DNA of 64,000 bases. Source: Gammaproteobacteria bacterium (lineage in GTDB: Bacteria > Pseudomonadota > Gammaproteobacteria > Competibacterales > Competibacteraceae). Within the stretch, counting starts at the first letter, position 1; each line of letters starts with the position of its first letter. Made by a program: the position numbers and the translations under genes. The stretch is from positions 62,001 to 126,000 of the forward strand of contig JACKNF010000001.1 in assembly GCA_024234995.1 (NCBI GenBank). Reading direction: 5' to 3'. A model generated the notes under the pieces. The model saw nothing but the letters and a program-made list of their open reading frames with translations. It ran no database searches and was not told the origin of the DNA. This document shows, one piece after another, positions 18,234-27,289 of the stretch.

Positions 18234-20375
18234 ATGGGTTCTGATACTGTTTCCGCGCCAGCTAGGATTTTAGTCGTGGATGATGATCTTGCGACCCGCA
18301 TCCTGGTGAGTGCATCCTTGGAGCAGGCCGGTTTTTACATCGAGCAAGCTGAAGACGGCCGTCAGGCGCTCATGATTTACGAGCGAAACAACATCGATCT
18401 CGTCACGCTGGATGTTGTGATGCCTGAATTGGATGGTTTCGCGACCTGTGTCGAACTGCGCCGGCGGCCTGAGGGGGCGCAAGTGCCAATCCTGATGATG
18501 ACCGGCCTGGATGATTACGAATCCATCAATCAAGCGTTCAAAGCCGGTGCGACCGATTTCATTACCAAACCTATCAATTTTATCTTGCTCGAATACCGGG
18601 TCCGCTATCTGCTGCGGGCTAGCGCAGATGTGGCCAGCTTGCATGAGAGCGAGCGCCGGCTCACGACTGCCCAGCGTATCGCGCGGCTGGGGTACTGGGA
18701 TTGGAGCCAGAGTCAGAACTTTCTTCGCTTGTCACGGGAGGTTTGTGAGATGCTGGGGCTCGATCCGCAAGCGCCTGAGGTCCCGTTCCGGGTTATCCTC
18801 AATCATGTGCATGAGAAAGATAGAAATATTTTAGATCAATGGATTGAAGAAATATGGCAGGGCGGGAAATCCAGAGCAATCAGTCACCGCCTGATAGATG
18901 CCAATGGTAATATACGTTATGTCCAGCAACAGGTTGAGGCTGTCTTGGATGCGTTTGGTAACCCTAGCCATTTGTACGGCACCTTGCAAGATATCACCGA
19001 ACTGCGTCGAGCAGAAGAGCGGATTTGGCAATTGGCCTTTACGGATAGCCTTACGCGGCTGCCCAATCGCGAGCTCTTCAAAGACCGCCTCGATACCGCG
19101 CTCAAGCTGGCTAAACGCCGCAATAGCCAGCTCGCGCTGCTGTTCCTGGATCTGGATAATTTCAAGCGGATTAATGACACCTTAGGTCATGGCGTGGGTG
19201 ATCTCCTGCTCCAAGCAACGGCTGAACGGCTGAAGCTGAGCGTTCGCGCCAATGACTCGGTGTCGCGGAACGAGGCAGAAGAGCAGGATGAAAGCATTGC
19301 CCGGTTGGGAGGCGACGAATTCACTGTGCTACTGCCCGATATTCAGCACAGCGCAGATGCGGCTATCGTCGCTGAACGGATTCAGGCGAGTCTTTCGCAG
19401 CCGCTCACCCTGAGTGGTCATGAGGTTTTCATCACTCCCAGCATTGGCATTGCGGTGTTCCCTCAAGATGGGGAAGATCCAGACACATTAATCAAAAATG
19501 CTGACTTGGCCATGTATTTCGCCAAGCACCAAGGCCGGAATCTCTATCAATTTTATGATGCCACTCTGAACGAAGCTGCTCACAAGCGCCTGACAATGGA
19601 GAATCAGTTGCGCAAAGCCATTGAGCGGAATGAACTTTCTTTATATTACCAGCCCCAGCTTGATCTTCCGAGCGGCCGCATTTGCGGCGTCGAAGCCTTG
19701 GCACGCTGGACCAATGATGTGCTGGGTACGGTGCCTCCTCTCGAATTCATTCCACTCGCCGAGGAAACCGGACTCATCATCCCTATTGGCGAGTGGGTTT
19801 TGCGCACCGCCTGTCAGCAAGCGAAAGCCTGGCAGGTGACGGGGATTGGCGTGGCGCGGATGGCGGTCAATATTTCTGCCCTGCAGTTCGTCCAACCCCG
19901 TTTTACCGAATGGGTGATGCAGATTCTGGAAGAAACCGGTCTTGAGCCGATGATGCTGGAACTTGAGATTACCGAAAGCCTGTTGATGAAAGATCCAGAA
20001 GGCGCTTCGCACACGCTTCAGACCCTCAAAAATCTGGGTGTGCAATTAGCCATCGACGATTTCGGTACCGGCTATTCAAACTTGAGCCGCCTTAAGCAAC
20101 TGCCGCTGGATCGGCTCAAGATCGATGAAGTGTTTGTCCGTGAGATCAATTTACAACCCAGTAATGCTGCCATTGCCACAGCCGTCATCGCTATGGCCGA
20201 AAGCATGGGGCTACAGGTCATCGCTGAGGGCGTGGAGAATGAGGCCCAACTGCACTTTCTCAAAGCGAAGCACTGCAATGAAATCCAGGGGTACTATCTA
20301 AGCTGGCCTTTGCCTGCGGCTGAAATTACTGCAATGCTCCACAATCTGCCTGCTTTACATGAAGAAGACGGGTGA
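18234..20375 (+). CDS. Response regulator with PAS, GGDEF and EAL domains
   Basis: This 713-residue cytoplasmic protein has a receiver with phospho-acceptor D60 (TLDVVMPELDG), a PAS domain at about 140-255, GGDEF at 359-363 and EAL at 487-489, followed by a DDFGTGYSNL loop. Both the diguanylate cyclase and phosphodiesterase motifs look intact. Between an RAND tetrapeptide (I-site-like RxxD) and ARLGGDEF there is an unusual charged insertion, SRNEAEEQDES. ATG at 18234 is preferred over TTG at 18222 because of GGA spacing. It probably turns the upstream phosphorelay into c-di-GMP changes. The next gene starts 9 bp downstream. Confidence 0.92.
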   Translation: MGSDTVSAPARILVVDDDLATRILVSASLEQAGFYIEQAEDGRQALMIYERNNIDLVTLDVVMPELDGFATCVELRRRPEGAQVPILMMTGLDDYESINQAFKAGATDFITKPINFILLEYRVRYLLRASADVASLHESERRLTTAQRIARLGYWDWSQSQNFLRLSREVCEMLGLDPQAPEVPFRVILNHVHEKDRNILDQWIEEIWQGGKSRAISHRLIDANGNIRYVQQQVEAVLDAFGNPSHLYGTLQDITELRRAEERIWQLAFTDSLTRLPNRELFKDRLDTALKLAKRRNSQLALLFLDLDNFKRINDTLGHGVGDLLLQATAERLKLSVRANDSVSRNEAEEQDESIARLGGDEFTVLLPDIQHSADAAIVAERIQASLSQPLTLSGHEVFITPSIGIAVFPQDGEDPDTLIKNADLAMYFAKHQGRNLYQFYDATLNEAAHKRLTMENQLRKAIERNELSLYYQPQLDLPSGRICGVEALARWTNDVLGTVPPLEFIPLAEETGLIIPIGEWVLRTACQQAKAWQVTGIGVARMAVNISALQFVQPRFTEWVMQILEETGLEPMMLELEITESLLMKDPEGASHTLQTLKNLGVQLAIDDFGTGYSNLSRLKQLPLDRLKIDEVFVREINLQPSNAAIATAVIAMAESMGLQVIAEGVENEAQLHFLKAKHCNEIQGYYLSWPLPAAEITAMLHNLPALHEEDG

Positions 20376-20384
20376 TAATCTCTC

Positions 20385-22403
20385 ATGTATAGCCTTATCC
20401 GGTGTTCATCATTCATCCTGAATGCACATTGTTCAGCTTGCACGCTGACATGGCTGCTGGGATTTATTTTGGGATTAGGCGTTTCCGGCCCCCCCGTTTT
20501 CGCTAAGCATACTTCGATCGATCTGACACGCTTCAGTCTCGAAGAACTCATGCAAATCGAAGTGTATTCAGCTTCCAAGTTCGGCCAGCAAGCCAATGAA
20601 GCACCTTCAGCGGTAACGGTCATTACCGCCGAGGACATCAAAGCCCAAGGTTACCGGACCCTGACTGACATCCTACGGAGTCTCCCTGGTGTTTATGTCA
20701 GCTATGATCGCAACTACAGCAGTGTGGGTGTGCGTGGATTCAGCCGCCCTGGCGATTACAATGACCACTTGTTGTTTCTGATCGATGGCCATCGGCTTAA
20801 CGACAATATCTACGATGCTGCACTGGTAGGCACTGACTTCATTCTCGATGTGGATTTGATCAAGCGGGTTGAGTTCTTGCCAGCCGGTCCCGCTACGGCG
20901 CTCTATGGCAACAATGCTTTCTTTGGCGTGGTCAGCATCACCACCAAGCAGGGGCGGGATATCGGCGCCCTGGAACTCTCCGGCGCGGTTGCCAGCGCTG
21001 AGACGAATCGAGGCCGGGCGACTTTTGGCCGCAAACTGGATAATGGGTTCGACTTACTGTTGTCCGCAACCGCCTACGACAGTCAGGGTAAAAATCTTTA
21101 TTTTCCTGAGTTCGACCGTCGATTGACTTCTGGCGTAGCGATGGGTCTCGATCACGATAGTTTCCAGCAGCTCTTTGGGAAACTGTCTTTCGAGGGGTGG
21201 AGCTTGGAATTGGCTCACTCCAATCGTGAAAAAGGTATCCCCACAGCGTCTTACGGCCAGGATTTCAACGATCCTCGCAGTCGCACCCAAGACCAGCAAG
21301 CCTTCATGAATCTCGCTTATCGTGCCCCGTGGAGTGCGGATTTTGATGTACAAGGCCGGCTGTTTTATGGGGCTTACGATTACCACGGACACTATATTTA
21401 CGAAGATGCTGATTTTCCCGACCAGGCGATAGGCCGGTGGTGGGGTACTGAGCTCCAGTTTGTGAGTACTGCTTTCGAGCGGCACAAGCTGGCATTCGGT
21501 GGGGAGTACCAGCGTGATTTACGGCGCGATCAAGCCGCGTTCGACGAAACGGGTGCCGTTGCTTTCGATAGCCGCATCCATGGGCATCGTTGGGGGTTGT
21601 ATGCCTTGGATGAATTTGCGTTGGGCGAAAAAACAAACTTTGGCATCGGAATCCGTTACGACCGCGCTGCCAGCGGCGACAACAGTATCAACCCCCGGCT
21701 TAGCCTCGTCCACCAGTGGGATGGAAAAACTACCTTCAAGTTTTTGTATAGCGAGGCTTTCCGCGCACCCAACGCCTATGAGCGCTATTACACGCCCTCT
21801 GGATATTTGCTGAATCCTAGCCTGCAGCCCGAGACAATCAACACTTACGAGTTCATTCTGGAAAAGCGCCTAGACGAACATACTCGTCTCAATGCTTCCA
21901 TCTATCACTATGACATCACTGACTTGATCGATCTGACGACCGATCCTGACTCGGAGTTACTGACCTTCCGTAACTTGGGCCAGGTACGGGCTAATGGCTT
22001 TACGTTGGAGGCTGAGCGGCACTGGACCAATGGCGCCCGGCTTCGGGCCAGCTATAGTTGGCAGCTGGTTGAGGATGAAGCCGGAGCATGGCTTGATAAC
22101 GCTCCCCGCCATCTCGCTAAGCTGAATTGGAATCAGCCATTATCCGGCGATATCTGGCGCACGGGATTGGAATTGCAATACATTAGTAAGCGCCGCGCAA
22201 CTCAAGGCAATGAAGTAGCTGGTGCGCTAATCACTAACCTGAATTTGCTCGGTCAGCCTTTCGGTAAAAATCTGGATGTTGCCTTAGGCATTTACAACCT
22301 GTTCGATCAAGATTACGCTGACCCTGGAGGGGATGAGCATTTCCAGGCGGAAATTCCTCAAGATGGCCGGAGCTGGCGCTTAAAACTCGATTACCGGTTT
22401 TAA
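20385..22403 (+). CDS. TonB-dependent outer-membrane receptor
   Basis: This is a 672-residue outer-membrane beta-barrel receptor. An N-terminal signal precedes the TonB-box region; the plug domain runs from about 65 to 180 (APSAVTVITAEDI, SLPGVYVSYD, GVRGFSRPG, LYGNNAFFGVVSI). The barrel ends in an aromatic residue (KLDYRF). It starts 9 bp after the GGDEF-EAL gene and is probably in the same operon. The substrate is unknown; the plug resembles vitamin B12/ferric-siderophore receptors. The position suggests that import or sensing of one ligand is shared with the upstream binding protein and kinase. Confidence 0.88.
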   Translation: MYSLIRCSSFILNAHCSACTLTWLLGFILGLGVSGPPVFAKHTSIDLTRFSLEELMQIEVYSASKFGQQANEAPSAVTVITAEDIKAQGYRTLTDILRSLPGVYVSYDRNYSSVGVRGFSRPGDYNDHLLFLIDGHRLNDNIYDAALVGTDFILDVDLIKRVEFLPAGPATALYGNNAFFGVVSITTKQGRDIGALELSGAVASAETNRGRATFGRKLDNGFDLLLSATAYDSQGKNLYFPEFDRRLTSGVAMGLDHDSFQQLFGKLSFEGWSLELAHSNREKGIPTASYGQDFNDPRSRTQDQQAFMNLAYRAPWSADFDVQGRLFYGAYDYHGHYIYEDADFPDQAIGRWWGTELQFVSTAFERHKLAFGGEYQRDLRRDQAAFDETGAVAFDSRIHGHRWGLYALDEFALGEKTNFGIGIRYDRAASGDNSINPRLSLVHQWDGKTTFKFLYSEAFRAPNAYERYYTPSGYLLNPSLQPETINTYEFILEKRLDEHTRLNASIYHYDITDLIDLTTDPDSELLTFRNLGQVRANGFTLEAERHWTNGARLRASYSWQLVEDEAGAWLDNAPRHLAKLNWNQPLSGDIWRTGLELQYISKRRATQGNEVAGALITNLNLLGQPFGKNLDVALGIYNLFDQDYADPGGDEHFQAEIPQDGRSWRLKLDYRF

Positions 22404-22465
22404 ACAGATCTATAGCTGGCTTTTGGATACACCTCCTTGGGCGATGTTTACCGCAGGAGAAACAC

Positions 22466-23518
22466 TCAACTCGCAAGTTGCCAGTTCCTCGCAAGTTGCC
22501 AGTTCAAGGTCTCTCCAGCCCGCAATGGGATCAATTCACCGGTGCCGAACGGAAAAGACTCGGGTATCGAAGCCGCTTGACGTTGTAAAGTGATTGTTTC
22601 AGCGTTGTGCGGTAGCCCGTAAAAATCAGCCCCGTGAAAACTAGCAAAAGCTTCTAACCGGTCTAAGGCGCCAGCCGCTTCAAAAACTTCGGCATACAGT
22701 TCTAACGCAGTGTGAGCGGTGTAGCAACCGGCACAACCACAGGCAGCTTCCTTGCCTTGGCGTGGATGCGGAGCGCTGTCAGTGCCAAGAAAGAATTTGG
22801 GGTTGCCATTGGTCGCCGCTTTGACCAGCGCTTGCCGGTGACGCTCGCGTTTTAAGATGGGCAGGCAGTAGTAGTGAGGGCGGATACCGCCCTGAAAAAT
22901 TGCATTGCGGTTATAGAGCAGATGGTGAGCGGTGATGGTTGCTGCAACGGTGGCGGGTGCGGCCTGCACATAATCTGCCGCCTCCTGCGTGGTGATATGC
23001 TCCAATACTACTTTCAGCTCCGGAAAATTACGAATCAGCGGGATCAATACCCGCTCGATGAAGACCGCCTCGCGGTCAAAGACGTCCACTGCCGGGTCGG
23101 TCACCTCGCCGTGAACCAGCAAGGGTATTCCTTGCGCCTGCATCGCCTCTAGCACCAGGCTAACATTTCGAATGCCGGTGACGCCGGCATCCGCGTTGGT
23201 GGTAGCACCAGCAGGGTAGAGTTTAACCGCATGGATGTGACCCGAGTCCTTGGCGCGAATGATTTCAGCAGGCGAGGTGTGATCGGTCAGGTACAAGGTC
23301 ATGAGCGGCTGAAAATTCAGTCCCGCTGGTACAGCGTCCAGAATGCGTGCCCGATAGGCCAGCGCCTGTCTGGTTGTCGTTACTGGCGGGCGCAGGTTGG
23401 GCATGATGATAGCGCGGGCAAACGAGCGGGCACTGTGTGGGACAACTGTGCGCAGCACTGCTCCATCGCGGACATGCAGGTGCCAGTCATCAGGACGGGT
23501 AAGAGTGAGCGTATCCAT
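22466..23518 (-). CDS. pyrC: Dihydroorotase (class II)
   Basis: This zinc enzyme cyclises carbamoyl-aspartate in pyrimidine synthesis. Metal ligands are in HLHVRDG near the N-terminus, the carboxylated lysine in HAVKLYPAGATTN, and further ligands in LVHGEV, LEHI and LGTDSAPH. The 350-residue length is normal for class II. The last codons encode NWQLARNWQLAS, produced by an exact 18-bp tandem duplication at 22470-22505. The gene converges on the TonB receptor. Confidence 0.95.
   Translation of the reverse strand: MDTLTLTRPDDWHLHVRDGAVLRTVVPHSARSFARAIIMPNLRPPVTTTRQALAYRARILDAVPAGLNFQPLMTLYLTDHTSPAEIIRAKDSGHIHAVKLYPAGATTNADAGVTGIRNVSLVLEAMQAQGIPLLVHGEVTDPAVDVFDREAVFIERVLIPLIRNFPELKVVLEHITTQEAADYVQAAPATVAATITAHHLLYNRNAIFQGGIRPHYYCLPILKRERHRQALVKAATNGNPKFFLGTDSAPHPRQGKEAACGCAGCYTAHTALELYAEVFEAAGALDRLEAFASFHGADFYGLPHNAETITLQRQAASIPESFPFGTGELIPLRAGETLNWQLARNWQLAS
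22470..22505 (-). repeat. 18-bp tandem duplication in the pyrC 3' end
   Basis: Two exact copies of CTCGCAAGTTGCCAGTTC lie head to tail at 22470-22487 and 22488-22505. They are in frame and add six residues to PyrC. Confidence 0.9.
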
Positions 23519-23672
23519 AGCCGATTCCGGTAGAATGGTTGAGAAGAGAGTGCCGGATTATACGTTGAGCCTGCCTTGACGCACCGGGGTAAAGTTAAGC
23601 GAACGGCTTGCAGCGGTTCGAACCAAGGTGTTCGAGCTGTTCTTGCGGGTCATTTAGAGCATGAGGAACATT

Positions 23673-24890
23673 ATGTCCGACGTTAAAAAAGTCGTGCTGG
23701 CTTATTCAGGCGGCCTGGATACTTCAGTGATTCTGAAATGGTTACAGGATGTGTATCACTGTGAAATTGTCACGTTTACTGCGGACCTGGGGCAAAACGA
23801 AGAACTGGAACCGGCGCGGCAAAAAGCACTAAAGGCGGGCATCAAGCCGGAAAATATTTTTATCGATGACCTGCGCGAAGAGTTCGTGCGCGACTTCGTA
23901 TTTCCCATGTTCCGAGCGAATGCCCTCTATGAGGGTGAATATCTGCTGGGCACCTCGATCGCCCGGCCCTTGATCGCTAAACGGCAGATTGACATCGCGG
24001 TGCAAACCGGAGCCGATGCGATCTCACATGGCTCGACCGGCAAGGGTAATGATCAAGTACGCTTCGAACTGGGTGCTTACGCCCTCAAGCCGGATATCAA
24101 GATTATTGCGCCATGGCGGGAATGGGATTTGCTGTCGCGGGAAAAACTGCTGGCTTATGCTGAGAAGCATGGTATTCCAGTCGAGATGAAACGCGGAACT
24201 CAGTCACCCTACTCAATGGACGCCAACCTGCTGCATATCTCCTATGAAGGCGGTGTGTTGGAAGACCCATGGAATGAGCCGGATGAAGCGATGTGGCGCT
24301 GGTCGGTATCGCCGGAAAAAGCCCCTGATCAGCCACGTTATCTGGAATTGGAATACTGCAATGGCGATATTGTGGCTATTGACGGTGAGACCCTGAGTCC
24401 GGCAGCGGTATTGACCCGGTTGAATCAGCTAGGCGGCGAACATGGCGTTGGCCGGTTGGACATGGTCGAAAACCGTTATGTCGGCATGAAATCGCGCGGT
24501 TGTTATGAGACTCCTGGCGGCACCATCATGCTTAAGGCACATCGGGCGATGGAGTCATTGACCTTGGATCGTGAAGTGGCGCATCTTAAGGATGACCTGA
24601 TGCCGCGTTACGCCAGTCTGGTTTACAACGGCTATTGGTGGAGTCCTGAGCGCAAGATGTTGCAGACCTTGATCGACACCTCGCAGGCGTCAGTAAATGG
24701 GACTGTTCGAGTCAAATTATACAAGGGCAATGTGATTGTAGCTGGCCGCAAATCCGATGACAGCCTGTTTGACATGAACATCGCAACCTTTGAGGATGAC
24801 GCTGGCGCCTATGATCAGAAAGACGCTGGGGGGTTTATCAAGCTCAACGCATTGCGGATGCGGATCGCAGCGCTAAAAGGGCGGCGATAA
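23673..24890 (+). CDS. argG: Argininosuccinate synthase
   Basis: This enzyme joins citrulline and aspartate with ATP in arginine synthesis. The ATP loop AYSGGLDTS is at the N-terminus; the central ISHGSTGKGNDQVRFE and the downstream KRGTQSPYSMD are family signatures. ATG at 23673 is chosen over 23661 because GAGGAA lies 6 bases upstream; this gives 405 residues, normal for the shorter bacterial type (E. coli ArgG is longer). A small basic protein gene follows. Confidence 0.95.
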   Translation: MSDVKKVVLAYSGGLDTSVILKWLQDVYHCEIVTFTADLGQNEELEPARQKALKAGIKPENIFIDDLREEFVRDFVFPMFRANALYEGEYLLGTSIARPLIAKRQIDIAVQTGADAISHGSTGKGNDQVRFELGAYALKPDIKIIAPWREWDLLSREKLLAYAEKHGIPVEMKRGTQSPYSMDANLLHISYEGGVLEDPWNEPDEAMWRWSVSPEKAPDQPRYLELEYCNGDIVAIDGETLSPAAVLTRLNQLGGEHGVGRLDMVENRYVGMKSRGCYETPGGTIMLKAHRAMESLTLDREVAHLKDDLMPRYASLVYNGYWWSPERKMLQTLIDTSQASVNGTVRVKLYKGNVIVAGRKSDDSLFDMNIATFEDDAGAYDQKDAGGFIKLNALRMRIAALKGRR

Positions 24891-24936
24891 CGCAGGAAAC
24901 CAGCGCATTAACTGAAGCGGCTATCAGGAGAATATC

Positions 24937-25062
24937 TTGGTCAAACCTAATTATCAGTACGAGAAGCGTCAGCGAGATCTCGCTAAGAAAAAGAAGCAGG
25001 AAGAGAAGCGCCAGCGAAAGGAGGAGAAAGCCAAGGTTTCACCGGTTGAGACGTTGCGTTAG
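24937..25062 (+). CDS. Small highly charged basic protein, 41 residues
   Basis: A TTG start at 24937 has AGGAG 6 bases upstream. The protein begins MVKPNYQYEKRQRDLAKKKK and continues with alternating Lys/Arg/Glu, so it should form one long charged helix. I recall similar short MKPNY-x(2)-KRQR proteins annotated as hypothetical in proteobacteria, which supports a real gene; no function is known. It follows argG by 46 bp and ends before a strong terminator, so it shares the argG transcript. A nucleic-acid or ribosome partner is only a guess from charge. Confidence 0.7.
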   Translation: MVKPNYQYEKRQRDLAKKKKQEEKRQRKEEKAKVSPVETLR

Positions 25063-25097
25063 TTATCGTAGCCGGGAATGTGGAATTTCGAGCTAAC

Positions 25098-25124
25098 AAA
25101 AAAGCCGGCTTGCGCCGGCTTTTT
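25098..25124. terminator. Bidirectional rho-independent terminator
   Basis: An A-run, GCCGGC, loop TTGC, GCCGGC and a T-run form a textbook hairpin between the convergent argG-small-protein transcript and pckG. The flanking A and T runs allow termination from both strands. Confidence 0.9.
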
Positions 25125-25169
25125 CCTTTAAGGCATTATCGCCTTATCATCCATGATTTATTCATAACT

Positions 25170-27020
25170 TCAAGCGGCTTCGACCGTCCATACTTCAGGG
25201 GCCTTCTCAGCACGCTTGCCGAACTCTTGGCGCTGTTTTTCGAGCTCCGGCGGCAGCTTCTCGCCAAATTTCTCGAAGAAGCCCTTGATCTCCTCGATCT
25301 CGCTGAGCGCTTCCGAACGGTTGATGCTGGTAATCATCTCGAATTGTTCCTTGGAGAAATCCAGACCTCCCAGGTCCAGATCTTCGTAGCGTGGCATCAA
25401 CCCGAATGAGCTTTCCACCGCACCGACTTGGCCGTTGACACGTTCGACGATCCACTTGAGGACTCGCATGTTCTGACCGTAGCCCGGCCAGGCAAACTTG
25501 CCATTTGCGTCTTTGCGGAACCAGTTGGTACGGAAAATCATGGGCAGCTTGAGGCCGGCTTTCTTGCCCATGTTGATCCAGTGACCCCAATAAGCTGCCA
25601 TGTTGTAGCCGCAGAACGGTAGCATGGCAAACGGATCACGCCGGATACCGGTCACACCGATAGCCGCTGCTGTTGCCTCGGAACCCATAGTGGCTGCCAT
25701 GAATACGCCGTGATTCCAATCGAAGGCTTGGTAGACCAGCGGGAACGTCTTGGACAGGCGGCCGCCGAAGATGAAGGCCGAAATCGGCACGCCAGCCGGA
25801 TCTTCCCAAGCCGGGTCGATGGTTGGGCATTGCCCCGCGGGTGCGGTAAAGCGCGAATTGGCGTGCGCGCCTAACCGGCCGCAATCTGGCGTCCAGTCGT
25901 TGCCTTGCCAGTCAATCCCATGCGCCGGAGCTTCCACACCCATGCCTTCCCACCATACGTCACCGTCGTCAGTCAGCACGACATTGGTGAAGATGGAGTT
26001 GGCCTTGATCGATTCCATTGCCATGGGATTGGAATCATAGGATGTGCCAGGCGCAACACCGAAGAAACCTGCCTCAGGATTGATGGCACGCAGCGTGCCG
26101 TCAGCGGCAGGTTTGATCCAGGCGATGTCGTCGCCAACGGTCAACGCTTTCCAGTTACCGAAGCCCTTGGGCGGGACGATCATGGCGAGGTTAGTTTTAC
26201 CGCAGGCGCTTGGGAAAGCCGCCGCGACGTAGGTTTTCTCACCCTTCGGGTTTTCCAGACCCAAGATCAGCATGTGCTCGGCTAACCAGCCTTCGTCGCG
26301 GGCCATGGACGAGGCGATACGCAACGCCAGGCATTTCTTGCCCAGCAGCGCATTGCCGCCGTAGCCCGACCCATAGGACCAGATCTCACGCGTCTCGGGG
26401 AAATGCACGATCGCCTTGCGGCCAATGTCCGGTTCGCACGGCCAGGGAACATCCTGTTGACCCGGGGCCAGCGGCGCACCCACCGAATGCACGCACGGCA
26501 CGTAGAAACCATCGTTACCCAGCGCGTCCAGTACCTTTTGGCCCATGCGCGTCATGATCTTCATGTTGACCACGACATAAGCCGAATCGGTAATCTCGAT
26601 ACCGATCTGGGCGATCGGGCTACCGATCGGGCCCATGCTGAAGGGGATGATATACATGGTGCGGCCGCGCATGCAGCCCGCCATGAGACTTTTCAGCTGC
26701 GCCCGCATTTCATCCGGCGGCGCCCAGTTGTTGGTCGGGCCCGCATCGTCCTTTGATACCGAGCAAATGAAGGTGCGATCTTCGACCCGCGCGACATCCG
26801 ATGGATGGGAGCGAGCGAGATAAGAATTGGGCCGCTTCTCCGGGTTCAGCTTGGTGAAGGTTCCAGAGGCAACCATTTCGTCGCATAAACGCTGGTTTTC
26901 TTCCTCCGAGCCGTCACACCAGACGATGCGGTCAGGCTGAGTCAGGGCGGCTACTTCATCCACCCATTTCAACAAGTTGGCGTTGCTAGTACGATTTGCG
27001 CCGTCGTGAGTAATTGCCAT
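25170..27020 (-). CDS. pckG: Phosphoenolpyruvate carboxykinase (GTP)
   Basis: This enzyme converts oxaloacetate and GTP to PEP and CO2 and is a gluconeogenic or anaplerotic branch point. The 616-residue length and the P-loop with reactive cysteine, FPSACGKTNLAM, mark the GTP class; WAPPDEMR and GSGYGGNALLGKKC are further signatures. Most enteric relatives use the ATP type, so the GTP enzyme is a lineage clue. It neighbours acnB (270 bp upstream) but has its own leader. Confidence 0.95.
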   Translation of the reverse strand: MAITHDGANRTSNANLLKWVDEVAALTQPDRIVWCDGSEEENQRLCDEMVASGTFTKLNPEKRPNSYLARSHPSDVARVEDRTFICSVSKDDAGPTNNWAPPDEMRAQLKSLMAGCMRGRTMYIIPFSMGPIGSPIAQIGIEITDSAYVVVNMKIMTRMGQKVLDALGNDGFYVPCVHSVGAPLAPGQQDVPWPCEPDIGRKAIVHFPETREIWSYGSGYGGNALLGKKCLALRIASSMARDEGWLAEHMLILGLENPKGEKTYVAAAFPSACGKTNLAMIVPPKGFGNWKALTVGDDIAWIKPAADGTLRAINPEAGFFGVAPGTSYDSNPMAMESIKANSIFTNVVLTDDGDVWWEGMGVEAPAHGIDWQGNDWTPDCGRLGAHANSRFTAPAGQCPTIDPAWEDPAGVPISAFIFGGRLSKTFPLVYQAFDWNHGVFMAATMGSEATAAAIGVTGIRRDPFAMLPFCGYNMAAYWGHWINMGKKAGLKLPMIFRTNWFRKDANGKFAWPGYGQNMRVLKWIVERVNGQVGAVESSFGLMPRYEDLDLGGLDFSKEQFEMITSINRSEALSEIEEIKGFFEKFGEKLPPELEKQRQEFGKRAEKAPEVWTVEAA

Positions 27021-27255
27021 CGATAAAATCCCCTTTGCTGATGTTTAGGTGATTCAGGTTGAAGAGCCTCCGGACGAGAGCCAACCGCCCGCGCCCGGGC
27101 AGGGAAAGTAATTTAAAACATCCCTTATGGGATGAATTTTATCATTGAGATATGAGGTTATCATTAAGCGATTCAGGTTGCCACCGGGATAAGATATCTG
27201 GAGTGGAAAGCTGTTTCACGAGTTCATGATGGAACGCTTGGTGTGACAGGGATTA

Positions 27256-27278
27256 AGGCCCTAGTTTTTCTAGGGCTT
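27256..27278 (-). terminator. Hairpin downstream of acnB
   Basis: GCCCTAG, loop TTTTT, CTAGGGC form a 7-bp stem 12 bp past the acnB stop. It is a likely transcription end for acnB, although only a short T-rich stretch follows. Confidence 0.55.
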
Positions 27279-27289
27279 ATTGATCCCGA

